9,309 nucleotides of DNA from NCBI GenBank assembly GCA_947452665.1, contig CANGEH010000066.1, positions 1 to 9,309 on the forward strand, given 5' to 3'. The translations under genes and the position numbers were made by a program. Of the stretch, positions 1 through 7,062 are shown one piece after another (positions within the stretch are counted from its first letter, which is position 1; every line of letters begins with the position of its first letter). The notes below the pieces were generated by a model. It had not been told where the DNA came from and did not search any database. It saw nothing but the letters and a program-made list of their open reading frames with translations. This DNA is from Caulobacteraceae bacterium. GTDB lineage: Bacteria; Pseudomonadota; Alphaproteobacteria; Caulobacterales; Caulobacteraceae.

Positions 1-27
1 CAGGAACTGAAGGCCTAGACCAGCCCC

Positions 28-42
28 CTCCCTCGGCGGGAG
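28..42. other. Short hairpin downstream of the thiolase gene
   Basis: Arms CTCCC (28-32) and GGGAG (38-42) flank a 5-nt loop; after one mismatch two more G-C pairs extend the stem outward. It lies just past the stop codon of the minus-strand thiolase and could help end its transcript. No T-run follows on the minus strand, so it is not a classic intrinsic terminator. It could equally be a small dispersed intergenic repeat. Confidence 0.25.
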
Positions 43-61
43 AGGACTGGACCGGTTTATC

Positions 62-1300
62 CTACATACGCTCGATAATGATGGCTGGCGCCATGCCGCC
101 AGCGGCGCACATGGTGACCAGACCGCGCTTGAGGTCGCGGCGCTCAAGCTCGTCGAGCAAGGTGCCGATCAGCATGGAGCCGGTGGCACCGATGGGGTGA
201 CCCAGGGCCATGGCGCCGCCATTCACATTGACCTTGTCGCGGTCAAGCTTCAGGTCGCGGATGAACTTTTCCGCAACCACGGCAAAGGCTTCATTGATTT
301 CCCACAGATCGATATCGTCCACGGTCAGGCCGGCCTTGGCCAGGGCCTTGCGCGCGGCTGGGACCGGGGCGTTCAGCATCAAGGTTGGGCTGTCGCCCAT
401 ATTGACCGAGGTCACAACCCGGGCACGGGGCTTTAGGCCATTGGCCATGGCATAGGCGGGCGAGGCCAGCAGGATAGCACCGGCACCATCAACCACGCCC
501 GACGAATTGCCGGCATGGTGAATGTGATTGATCTTTAGACCCTGATGGACCTGCAAGATCAGGCCGCGATAGGTCGTGCCCTTGTCGTCCAGCGGATAGT
601 CGGCCAGGGCTTCAAACGAGGGCTTCAGCGCCGCAAGACCTTCGCGCGTGGTCTGGGGGCGGGGGAATTCCTCGTGATCGAGGGCGAGTGTACCGTCTTC
701 GTGATAGACGGGCACCAGGCTCTTGTTAAACCGGCCCTCGGCAATGGCGATTGCGGCGCGGCGCTGGCTTTCGAGGGCCAGGTCATCAACGGCTTCGCGG
801 CTAATGCCTTCGAGCGTGGCAATGGCGTCAGCGCAGACGCCTTGATTGGACTGGGGATGGCTGGCGCGCAGGCGCAGATTGCCGCTATCCATCATGGGCG
901 GGCCATCATCGCTGGTGCGGCGACCCGCCATGGACATCATTTCGCAGCCACCGGCCACAACCAGGTCTTCCATACCGGCCATAATGGTCGCAGCGGCCAG
1001 ATTGACCACCGTAATGCCCGAGCCACAGAATCGGTCGAGGGTCACGCCGCTGGAGCGCACATCATAGCCAGCATCCAGAGCCGACATCCGGCCCAGATCG
1101 CCGCCTTGCGGGCCACGCTGCGAGCTGGTGCCCCAGATCACATCGCCAACTTCCGCTGTATTGAGATTATTGCGCTCGGCCAGGGCCTTGAGCACGGTCG
1201 CGCCCAATTGCTGGGGATGAATATCGGCAAGGGCACCCTTGCCAACCTTGCCGATCCCGCGGGGGGTGCGGACAGCATCGATAATCCAGGCTTCACTCAT
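62..1300 (-). CDS. Acetyl-CoA C-acyltransferase (thiolase family)
   Basis: A 412-residue thiolase, the usual length for the family. Thiolases cleave 3-ketoacyl-CoA with CoA to give acetyl-CoA, or run the reverse condensation, in the cytoplasm. All catalytic elements are visible: the nucleophilic Cys92 in DRFCGSG, the NEAFA block at about 336-340, His368 in GGAMALGHPIGATG, and the second active-site Cys398 in TMCAAGG near the C-terminus. The ATG at 1298-1300 is preceded by a GGGAGA ribosome-binding site at good spacing, and the protein begins MSEAWIIDAVRTPRG as thiolases do. The stop is TAG. It is transcribed away from the thioesterase gene, with a 255-bp shared upstream region. The sequence alone does not separate a degradative 3-ketoacyl-CoA thiolase from a biosynthetic acetoacetyl-CoA thiolase; no hydratase/dehydrogenase partner lies next to it within the window. 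Confidence 0.95.
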   Translation of the reverse strand: MSEAWIIDAVRTPRGIGKVGKGALADIHPQQLGATVLKALAERNNLNTAEVGDVIWGTSSQRGPQGGDLGRMSALDAGYDVRSSGVTLDRFCGSGITVVNLAAATIMAGMEDLVVAGGCEMMSMAGRRTSDDGPPMMDSGNLRLRASHPQSNQGVCADAIATLEGISREAVDDLALESQRRAAIAIAEGRFNKSLVPVYHEDGTLALDHEEFPRPQTTREGLAALKPSFEALADYPLDDKGTTYRGLILQVHQGLKINHIHHAGNSSGVVDGAGAILLASPAYAMANGLKPRARVVTSVNMGDSPTLMLNAPVPAARKALAKAGLTVDDIDLWEINEAFAVVAEKFIRDLKLDRDKVNVNGGAMALGHPIGATGSMLIGTLLDELERRDLKRGLVTMCAAGGMAPAIIIERM

Positions 1301-1555
1301 GATATTCTCCCAGTTTTCTGATCGACCGGTCCGGGCAAGAGGGCGCGGACAAGACCGTGGTGCTCATCACCATAAAGGCTTGTGCCTAGTGTTCCCAATC
1401 CAGCCAACTTGTCCAGTCGTGCCGCAACGTAAAGGCGGCGCTTTGGGCCACGAACCGATCAGTAGGCCGCAAATCCGCCCGCCTGGGGTGTAAAAAAGGT
1501 CAAGACAGGGCGAGGCCATAGCGATAAGACCTTGGCCGAAACGAGGATGGATTTA
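1301..1555. promoter_or_regulatory. Divergent intergenic region between thiolase and thioesterase genes
   Basis: These 255 bp must hold the promoters of the leftward thiolase and the rightward thioesterase genes. I could not find a convincing -35/-10 pair for either. The only small symmetric element I see is the 8-bp palindrome GACCGGTC at 1324-1331, which is too short to interpret. No small ORF with a credible start and ribosome-binding site was found. Confidence 0.35.
1543..1546 (+). promoter_or_regulatory. Ribosome-binding site choosing the thioesterase start
   Basis: GAGG at 1543-1546 sits 9 nt before the ATG at 1556. The in-frame ATG at 1547 touches this motif, and the in-frame TTG at 1532 lies upstream of it. 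This spacing is why 1556 is preferred as the start. Confidence 0.45.
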
Positions 1556-1996
1556 ATGACAAATAGCGCTGACGCCCTAGCCCGCGACCCCCTGTCCCAG
1601 ACCCTTGGTCTAGAACGCGTGGTCCTGATGGATGCCGAGGCGGGACGGGCTGTGCTGGAATACAGGGCTGGAATGCATATGTGCCATTCCGGCGGCGTGG
1701 TTCAGGGCGGCTTTATCACGGGCTGGCTGGATGCGGCCATGGCCCATGCCGTCATTGCCACCACTGGCCATGATGTGACCCCAATGTCGTTGGAGCTAAA
1801 GGTCAGCTTTTTTGCCCCCGCCAGCCCGGGTTTGGTGACGGCCGAGGGCTGGATTGAGCGGCGCGGCAAATCGACCTGTTTTGGCGAGGCTCGGCTGTTG
1901 AACGCTGCGGGTGAGGTCTTGGCCAAGTGCAGCTCGACCATGCGGCTGATCTCGCGCGCCAAGGTCGAGGCCCGCACCCGCGACAACCAGGCCTGA
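1556..1996 (+). CDS. PaaI family acyl-CoA thioesterase (hotdog fold)
   Basis: A protein of 146 residues, typical for single-domain hotdog thioesterases, which hydrolyse acyl-CoA or aryl-CoA thioesters in the cytoplasm as dimers or tetramers. The diagnostic segment is HSGGVVQGGFITGWLDAAM at about 44-62. It matches the PaaI-type pattern of a Gly-Gly motif followed by a helix with a conserved acidic residue (Asp59). The strand regions with TPMSLELKVSFFAPA (about 75-89) and the C-terminal VLAKCSSTMRL also fit the fold. Earlier in-frame starts exist (TTG at 1532, ATG at 1547), but the GAGG at 1543-1546 best serves the ATG at 1556. The stop (TGA) is 20 nt before the membrane acyltransferase start, so the two are probably co-transcribed. 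The substrate is unknown; the divergent thiolase makes an acyl-CoA role plausible. Confidence 0.87.
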   Translation: MTNSADALARDPLSQTLGLERVVLMDAEAGRAVLEYRAGMHMCHSGGVVQGGFITGWLDAAMAHAVIATTGHDVTPMSLELKVSFFAPASPGLVTAEGWIERRGKSTCFGEARLLNAAGEVLAKCSSTMRLISRAKVEARTRDNQA

Positions 1997-2016
1997 GCCT
2001 AGGTTAGACAAAGCTA

Positions 2017-3177
2017 TTGTCCGATACAGCCCAAACCCGTCGTTATGATCTGGATGTCCTGCGCGTCGGGGCGTTTTTTCTGCTGATCTTTTACCATATC
2101 GGCATGCTGTATGCGCCCTGGTGGTGGCATGTCAAAAGCCATCACACGGTCACGGCCCTGACCTGGCCCATGGGCCTGCTCAATCCTTGGCGATTGACCC
2201 TGTTGTTTGTCATATCGGGCATTGCGACCCGCTTTATGGGCCAGGCCATGGCAGGCCGGGGCGAAAAGATTGGCAAGCGTTTGGTCGCTGAGCGGTCCTT
2301 GCGCCTGCTAGTGCCGCTGGTGTTTGGCATATTGGTGATCGTGCCGCCGCAGTCCTGGATTCAGATGACCGAGCTCAGGCTGTTTCACGGCAGTTTTTGG
2401 GCGTTTTATCGTCGGTATCTGAGCGCTGATCAGAGCTTTGGCGTGTTCTTGCCGACCTATAACCATTTATGGTTCATCGCCTATTTGTGGCTCTATACGA
2501 TGATTGCGGCCTTGAGCTGGCCGCTATTGCCTTGGCTTGACCGCTTATTGGCCAAGGTTTTGAACGGGCCGGGGCTTTGGCTGGTGCCAGCCTTAGGCTT
2601 TGGCCTATTGCGGGTCACCCTCTATCCCGCCAATCCCGAGACCAATATTGTCTGGGATGATCTTTATGCGCACCTGCATTATGGGCTGGCTTTTGGGCTT
2701 GGGCTCGCGCTCGCCAATCTGCCAAGGGTCTGGGCCAGCCTTGCGAGACATCGCCATAGCTCGGCGGGGCTAGCCCTGCTGATTTCCGCCTTTTGCGTGC
2801 CGCTGGGCTTTAATCTGGCCAATGGCGTCCCGGTCAGCGCCTTCAGCAGCATGGCAAGATCGGCCTATGCCTGGTTTGTGATTGCCGCTCTGTTTGGTTA
2901 TGCCCGCCAGCATATTACCCGCGGCAGCAAGACCCTGACGGTCCTGACCGAGGCTGTGTTTCCGTTTTACATTATCCACCAGACCGCAATCGTCCTGATC
3001 GGCTATGCGCTCAAGCCCCTACGCCTGCCCTTGGCCGCAGAGTTCTTGCTGGTGATATCGGTTACCGCCTTGAGCTGTCTGGCGGCCTATGGCGTCGCGA
3101 GGGCCTTGCCAATCTTGCGCCTGCCCCTAGGGCTAAAGCCGCTGCGAGCAAGACCCGCAACGGCCTTGTCGTCCTAG
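2017..3177 (+). CDS. Acyltransferase-3 family membrane protein (OpgC/MdoC-like)
   Basis: A 386-residue polytopic membrane protein with roughly ten hydrophobic segments, fitting the acyltransferase-3 family, which moves acyl groups (acetyl, succinyl) onto carbohydrates or lipids of the envelope. Family landmarks are visible: the N-terminal YDLDVLRVGAFFLLIFYHIG with Arg16 and the first-helix His27, a basic stretch KRLVAERSLRLLVP at about 87-100, NHLWFIAYLWLY at 149-160, and FPFYIIHQTAIVL at about 315-327. The overall pattern is closer to the OpgC/MdoC glucan-succinylation branch than to O-antigen acetylases, but that is a judgement by eye. The start is a TTG at 2017 with only a weak ribosome-binding site. 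It is kept because the conserved N-terminal motif begins right after it and no better codon exists. It follows the thioesterase gene by 20 nt and converges on the minus-strand MDR gene, sharing the CTAG at 3174-3177. Confidence 0.87.
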   Translation: MSDTAQTRRYDLDVLRVGAFFLLIFYHIGMLYAPWWWHVKSHHTVTALTWPMGLLNPWRLTLLFVISGIATRFMGQAMAGRGEKIGKRLVAERSLRLLVPLVFGILVIVPPQSWIQMTELRLFHGSFWAFYRRYLSADQSFGVFLPTYNHLWFIAYLWLYTMIAALSWPLLPWLDRLLAKVLNGPGLWLVPALGFGLLRVTLYPANPETNIVWDDLYAHLHYGLAFGLGLALANLPRVWASLARHRHSSAGLALLISAFCVPLGFNLANGVPVSAFSSMARSAYAWFVIAALFGYARQHITRGSKTLTVLTEAVFPFYIIHQTAIVLIGYALKPLRLPLAAEFLLVISVTALSCLAAYGVARALPILRLPLGLKPLRARPATALSS

Positions 3178-4178
3178 ATATCCAGGCAGATCTTGCCAAA
3201 ATGCGCGCCCGAGGCCTGATGGCGGAAAGCATCGGCAATGTTTTCCAGCGCAAAACGGCTGTCGATCACGGGCTTGATGCCATTGACATTAATGGCCCGC
3301 ACCATGTCCTCTTGCTGCATGCGATTGCCCACGGTTAGGCCAATCACCTTGAGCTGCTTGCCCATGATTGAGACGGTGGATACGGGGCCTGCATAGCCTG
3401 CCAGCACGCCAATCAGGGCGATATGACCACCAAACCGGCTGGCGGCGATCGACTGGGCCATGGTGCCCGAGCCGCCGATTTCCACCACATGGTCAACGCC
3501 GCGGCCGCCGGTCAGCTTCATGGCGGTTTCGCCCCAGGCCTCATCGGCCTTGTAATTGATCAAATGATCCGCCCCCATGGCCTTTAGACGCGCCAGTTTC
3601 TCATCCGACGAGGAGGTGGCGATCACGGTCGCACCCGCCGCCTTGGCAAATTGCAGGGCAAAAATCGAGACCCCGCCCGTGCCCTGAACCAGGACCACAT
3701 CACCCGGCTTGATACCACCGTTACAGACCAGGGCCCGCCAGGCGGTAAGGCCTGCACAGGTCAAGGTCGCGGCCTCTGCGGCGCTATAACCAACCGGCGC
3801 ATGGGTAAAGGCCGTGGTCGGCAAGGTCACAACCTCACGGGCAAAGCCATCATCACTGTCGCCGGGCACCCCGCCCATGCCAGCTAGGTTGGACTCGCCG
3901 CCCTGCCAGCGCGGGAAAAAGGTGCTGACCACCAGGTCGCCCACCGCAAAATCATGCACGCCCGGCCCGACCTCCAAGACCTCGCCCGCGCCGTCCGACA
4001 TCGGGATGCGGCCATCGGGTGTCGGGATAGCCCCGAGCACGACCATATAGTCATGATAGTTCAGCGAGCTGGCACGGATGCGCACCGTGATCTCGCCGCG
4101 CCCGGGCTTGGCCGCTTCGGCCGTGCCAAGACCCAGATTATCCAGCCCGCCGGGCTTTTTTAGACGAATGGCTTTCAT
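3174..4178 (-). CDS. Zinc-independent NAD(P)-dependent alcohol dehydrogenase / MDR family oxidoreductase
   Basis: A protein of 334 residues, normal for medium-chain dehydrogenases/reductases. An N-terminal GroES-like domain (about 1-130) is followed by a Rossmann domain with QGTGGVSIFALQFAKAAGA at 165-183 and ATSSSDEKL at 188-196, and the conserved C-terminal HFGKICL. Where zinc alcohol dehydrogenases have the first zinc-binding Cys, this protein has the SSLNYHDYMV segment (38-47). No structural-zinc Cys cluster is present, so it should be a zinc-free reductase acting on quinones, enones or aldehydes. The frame stays open upstream to 4409, but a perfect AAGGAGG at 4188-4194 places the start at the ATG 4176-4178 (MKAIRLKKPGG). 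It is divergent from the TetR gene and is the natural target of that repressor. Its substrate is unknown. It is paralogous to the MDR gene at 6048-7052. Confidence 0.93.
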   Translation of the reverse strand: MKAIRLKKPGGLDNLGLGTAEAAKPGRGEITVRIRASSLNYHDYMVVLGAIPTPDGRIPMSDGAGEVLEVGPGVHDFAVGDLVVSTFFPRWQGGESNLAGMGGVPGDSDDGFAREVVTLPTTAFTHAPVGYSAAEAATLTCAGLTAWRALVCNGGIKPGDVVLVQGTGGVSIFALQFAKAAGATVIATSSSDEKLARLKAMGADHLINYKADEAWGETAMKLTGGRGVDHVVEIGGSGTMAQSIAASRFGGHIALIGVLAGYAGPVSTVSIMGKQLKVIGLTVGNRMQQEDMVRAINVNGIKPVIDSRFALENIADAFRHQASGAHFGKICLDI

Positions 4179-4187
4179 GGTGAACTT

Positions 4188-4194
4188 CCTCCTT
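4188..4194 (-). promoter_or_regulatory. Strong ribosome-binding site of the MDR gene, fixing its start
   Basis: On the minus strand AAGGAGG, a full anti-16S match, ends 9 nt before the ATG at 4176-4178. It is the best ribosome-binding site in the window and overrules the 77-residue upstream extension of the open frame. It also suggests strong translation when the gene is on. Confidence 0.85.
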
Positions 4195-4267
4195 GATGGA
4201 CCATGCCTTATGGCTTGGCACCCACCTTGAACCAGCCTTGCTGCCTTGCCAATCGTGTCGCTAGGGA

Positions 4268-4281
4268 AGGGGCAAGCCCCT
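4268..4281. promoter_or_regulatory. Candidate TetR operator palindrome
   Basis: AGGGGC (4268-4273), a central AA, then GCCCCT (4276-4281) form a perfect 6-bp-arm palindrome. A second, offset pair, CTAGGG (4261-4266) and CCCTAG (4278-4283), overlaps it. It lies between the divergent MDR and TetR genes, about 60 nt before the TetR ATG and 90 nt before the MDR ATG, where a TetR-family dimer would control both. This is the most symmetric element I could find in the 163-bp region, but the arms are short and GC-rich, and no clear -35/-10 pair overlaps it. Confidence 0.35.
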
Positions 4282-4341
4282 AGGTGCAAAGCGCAAAATC
4301 TTCGGCTAGTGTGGCGGCGTGTATTCTGGATTCTAGGTTTT

Positions 4342-4965
4342 ATGGCGACCATACTGACCCTGCCGACGGGCAAGCGTGAACTGAACAAGGCCGCTAACCG
4401 GCTGGCCATACTCGATGCGGCCCGGGCGGTGTTTGGCGATCTGGGCTATGATGCCGCCACTGTGCGCGACATTATCCGCCGCACGGGCCTAGCCTCGGGC
4501 ACCTTCTATAATTACTACCGCTCCAAGGAGGAAGTGTTCGAGGCCTTGGCCGATGATGCGGCGGCGCGTTTTCGCCCCATCTTGCGTACGCAATACGAGG
4601 CCGCCCCCGATTTTGTCGCCTATATTAATGGCGCGGTGCGGGCCTATTTTGCCTTTGCTGCCGAAGAATATGAGCGTTGGGAGGCCAAGCGCCCGCTGAA
4701 CGAGCCTCAGCCCCTAATGCGCCGCGACACGCCCGAAACCAATGCCGTGTTCGAAGAAGTGCGCAACTCGATCCATGAGGTGATCCATCGCGGTGATGCG
4801 CCGCCCGTCGATGCCGATTATCTGGCTGCCGCCTGTATTGCGCTGGTGCGCGACATTGCCGAACAAATGGTGCGCCGCCGCCCGATGGATGTTGATGGCG
4901 CGGCCGAATTTGCCGTGCAAATGATCCTAGGCGGTGTCTCGGCCCTGCCCATAATCAGACCTTAA
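4342..4965 (+). CDS. TetR/AcrR family transcriptional regulator
   Basis: A 207-residue one-component repressor of typical TetR length. The N-terminal DNA-binding domain is clear: ANRLAILDAARAVFGDLGYDAATVRDI followed by the recognition helix region TGLASGTFYNYYRSKEEVFEAL at about 48-69. The rest (about 75-207) is the variable helical ligand-binding and dimerisation domain, whose ligand cannot be read from sequence. The open frame extends upstream to 4246, but the extra residues have no family character; the ATG at 4342 gives the normal short arm before helix 1. The ribosome-binding site there is weak, which is common for self-limiting repressors. It is divergent from the MDR gene and lies 36 nt before the esterase gene on the same strand. 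It is therefore likely to repress its own operon and the divergent gene, with release by a pathway substrate. Confidence 0.93.
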   Translation: MATILTLPTGKRELNKAANRLAILDAARAVFGDLGYDAATVRDIIRRTGLASGTFYNYYRSKEEVFEALADDAAARFRPILRTQYEAAPDFVAYINGAVRAYFAFAAEEYERWEAKRPLNEPQPLMRRDTPETNAVFEEVRNSIHEVIHRGDAPPVDADYLAAACIALVRDIAEQMVRRRPMDVDGAAEFAVQMILGGVSALPIIRP

Positions 4966-5001
4966 ACCCCGCCCTTTTTCCTGCCCCGCCGGAGACACCC
5001 C

Positions 5002-6051
5002 ATGGCCAAGGCCGATCTGCAAAAAACCATATTGAAAGTGCTCCTGTCCCTGCCAAGTCCGATCTTGCGGGCCATGAGTGGCGGCTCGGCCGTTTATCAG
5101 GGCGGTCGCACGCTTGATCCACGTTTTCAATTTCTGACCCATGGGGCCAAGAGCCTGCCTTCCATGACGACCCTGACCCCCGAACAGGCCCGTAGCGCCA
5201 GTATCCAGGGCCTGGCCATGATGTCTGGCCCCCTTGAGCCCGGCGTGCGCACCGAAAACCTGACCATCGACGGCAAAGGCGGCGCGCTAAACCTGCGCGC
5301 CTATCGCCCGGACAAGCAGGACCCGGCCCTGCCCCTGATCGTATTTGCCCATTTCGGCGGCGGCGTGATTGGCGACCTTGAGACCTGCGAGGCCTTTTGC
5401 TCGATCCTGGCCAAGACCGTGCGCACCGCCGTGCTGTCGGTCGAGTACCGTCTGGCGCCAGAGCACAAGTTTCCAGCCGGTTTGGATGACGTGCTGGCCG
5501 CCTATCGTTGGGGCCGCGATAATGCCGCGCGGTTTGGCACTGCGCCCGGCAAGGCCGTGATTGGCGGCGATTCCATGGGCGGCAATTTTGCCGCCGCCAT
5601 CGCCCATGACCTAAGGCGCTTGAAGGAGTCCCAGCCTGAGCTTCAGATTCTGATCTATCCGGCTGTGGATGTGGCCAGCGAAACCGCCTCCATGACCACC
5701 TATGCCAATGCCTATCCGCTGTCGCGCGAGATTATGGACTGGTTTATGGGCCATTATATGAGCCCCGACGTCGATCCAGCGAGCGAACGGCTGTCACCAA
5801 TCCGGGCCGCAAGCCTGAGCGGTCTTGCTCCAGCCATTATTGCCACAGCCGGGTTCGACCCCTTGGTTGATCAAGGCCAGGCCTATGCCAAGGCCTTGAT
5901 CGCAGCAGGTACGCCAGCCGTCTATCGCTGCTATGACAGCCTGGCCCACGGCTTTACCGCCTTTACAGGCGCAGTGCCGGCGGCGGACAAGGCCTGCCGC
6001 GAAATTGCCGAACTGGTGCGCAATGCCCTCAATGCCAAGGCGGCGGCATGA
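5002..6051 (+). CDS. Alpha/beta hydrolase, hormone-sensitive-lipase (HSL) family esterase
   Basis: A 349-residue carboxylesterase-type hydrolase; the family cleaves short to medium acyl esters. The catalytic triad can be placed: Ser191 in GGDSMGGN, Asp286 in TAGFDPLVD and His316 in SLAHGFTAF. Other HSL hallmarks are SVEYRLAPEHKFPAGLDD (146-163) and ILIYPAVD (216-223). The oxyanion-hole segment reads HFGGGVIGDLET at 117-128, where the family consensus is HGGGWVIGD: the second residue is Phe and the aromatic position is Gly. No signal peptide is evident, so it is probably cytoplasmic. The ATG at 5002 has GGAGA at 4991-4995, 6 nt upstream. The gene lies 36 nt after the TetR gene and its TGA overlaps the ATG of the next MDR gene, so translation is probably coupled. 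The natural ester substrate is unknown. Confidence 0.93.
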   Translation: MAKADLQKTILKVLLSLPSPILRAMSGGSAVYQGGRTLDPRFQFLTHGAKSLPSMTTLTPEQARSASIQGLAMMSGPLEPGVRTENLTIDGKGGALNLRAYRPDKQDPALPLIVFAHFGGGVIGDLETCEAFCSILAKTVRTAVLSVEYRLAPEHKFPAGLDDVLAAYRWGRDNAARFGTAPGKAVIGGDSMGGNFAAAIAHDLRRLKESQPELQILIYPAVDVASETASMTTYANAYPLSREIMDWFMGHYMSPDVDPASERLSPIRAASLSGLAPAIIATAGFDPLVDQGQAYAKALIAAGTPAVYRCYDSLAHGFTAFTGAVPAADKACREIAELVRNALNAKAAA

Positions 6052-7052
6052 GCCCTACCCTGCCCGATCAGATGCGGGCCCTGATCGTCGCATCGTTAGA
6101 ACCCGATTATGGCGGGGTCAGCGTCCAGACCGTGCCGGTGCCTAAGCCAAGGGCTGGTGAGGTCCTGGTCAAGGTCAAGGCTGCCTCGGTCAATTTTCCT
6201 GACCTCCTAATGACGCGCGGCGAATATCAGCTCAAACCACCCCTGCCGTTTGGCGTCGGGATGGAGTTGGCTGGTGAGGTGGTGGCCTTGGGCGAGGGTG
6301 TGGAAGGCCTAGCGATCGGCCAAGCCGTCGTCGGCGGCTCACGCCTTGGCGCCTTTGCCCAATATGCGGTCTTGACCAAGGATGCGGTCAAGCCAAAGCC
6401 TGCGGGGCTTAGCTTTGCCCAGGCCTCAGCGTATGGCGTTGCCTATCTGACAGCCTATGTCGCGCTTGTGCGGCGCGCCCAGCTTCAGCCCGGCGAATGG
6501 GTGCTGGTGCATGGCGCGGCGGGTGGTGTTGGCCTAGCCGCCGTCGATCTGGCCAAGGTCATGGGCGCAAGGGTGATTGCCACCTCGGCCTCTGATGAAA
6601 AACTGGCTGTGGTCATGACCGAATATGCCCCCGACGCCGTGCTGAATGTCACTGGCGGCTTTCGCGAGCAGGTCAAGGCGATTACCGGAGGCGCGGGCGC
6701 AGATGTCATTTATGACCCGGTCGGCGGCGATGTGTTTGACGAAAGCGTGCGCTGCATCGGCTTTGACGGCCGCCTGTTGATTATCGGCTTTACCTCGGGT
6801 CGCATCCCCAATGTCTCGGTCAATATGCCCCTGATCAAGGGTTTCTCGGTGATGGGCGTGCGCGCGGGCGAATATGGCCGCCAATTCCCGCAAAAGGGCC
6901 TTGAAAACACCCAAGCCGTCTGGGACCTAGCCGATAAGGGCCTGATCAAGCCGCGCGTCCACGCCGAATTTGGCCTTGATCAATGGCGAGAGGCCTTTGA
7001 CATGCTGGCCAATCGCAAGGTCATAGGCAAGGTTGTGATTGTTCCGGACTAG
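6048..7052 (+). CDS. Zinc-independent MDR oxidoreductase, quinone oxidoreductase-like
   Basis: 334 residues of the medium-chain dehydrogenase/reductase family, quinone oxidoreductase branch, which uses NADPH to reduce quinones, enones or enoyl thioesters. The GroES-like domain starts with ALIVASLEPDYGG and contains ASVNFPDLLMTRGEY (46-60). The nucleotide-binding motif VHGAAGGVGLAAVDLAK is at 154-170, followed by IATSASDEK (177-185) and IYDPVGGDVFDES (221-233), a typical quinone-oxidoreductase block. Zinc ligands are absent. The ATG at 6048 overlaps the esterase stop (ATGA), with AAGGCGG just upstream inside the esterase gene; the ATG at 6072 is a less likely alternative. It is paralogous to the divergent MDR gene at 3174-4178 but belongs to a different subgroup. 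With the TetR and esterase genes it forms a three-gene operon, so its substrate may be released by, or share an inducer with, the esterase. Confidence 0.93.
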   Translation: MSPTLPDQMRALIVASLEPDYGGVSVQTVPVPKPRAGEVLVKVKAASVNFPDLLMTRGEYQLKPPLPFGVGMELAGEVVALGEGVEGLAIGQAVVGGSRLGAFAQYAVLTKDAVKPKPAGLSFAQASAYGVAYLTAYVALVRRAQLQPGEWVLVHGAAGGVGLAAVDLAKVMGARVIATSASDEKLAVVMTEYAPDAVLNVTGGFREQVKAITGGAGADVIYDPVGGDVFDESVRCIGFDGRLLIIGFTSGRIPNVSVNMPLIKGFSVMGVRAGEYGRQFPQKGLENTQAVWDLADKGLIKPRVHAEFGLDQWREAFDMLANRKVIGKVVIVPD

Positions 7053-7062
7053 AGCGGTCTAG
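7049..7062. other. Small palindrome bridging two convergent stop codons
   Basis: CTAGA (7049-7053), GCGG, then TCTAG (7058-7062) make a 5-bp stem with a 4-nt loop. It contains the TAG stop of the plus-strand MDR gene and the TAG stop of the minus-strand antitoxin gene. It might act as a weak two-way transcript end, but it is short and lacks T-runs. Confidence 0.25.

Noticed and set aside
545..1321. A 258-codon open frame on the plus strand opposite the thiolase gene
   Set aside because: The minus-strand thiolase is complete with all active-site motifs; the opposing frame has no recognisable domain and is a by-product of GC-rich codon use.
2973..2981. TTATCCACC, one base from a DnaA box
   Set aside because: It is a single copy inside the membrane acyltransferase gene, encoding part of the conserved YIIHQT segment; no cluster of boxes or AT-rich region is present, so there is no replication origin signal here.
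4179..4409. N-terminal extension of the minus-strand MDR protein
   Set aside because: The added 77 residues are unlike MDR proteins and would overlap the divergent TetR gene; the perfect AAGGAGG before the ATG at 4178 fixes the shorter start.
5850..5863. GGGTTCGACCCC, resembling a tRNA T-arm
   Set aside because: It encodes GFDPL carrying the catalytic Asp of the esterase, and no acceptor stem, D-arm or anticodon arm flanks it.
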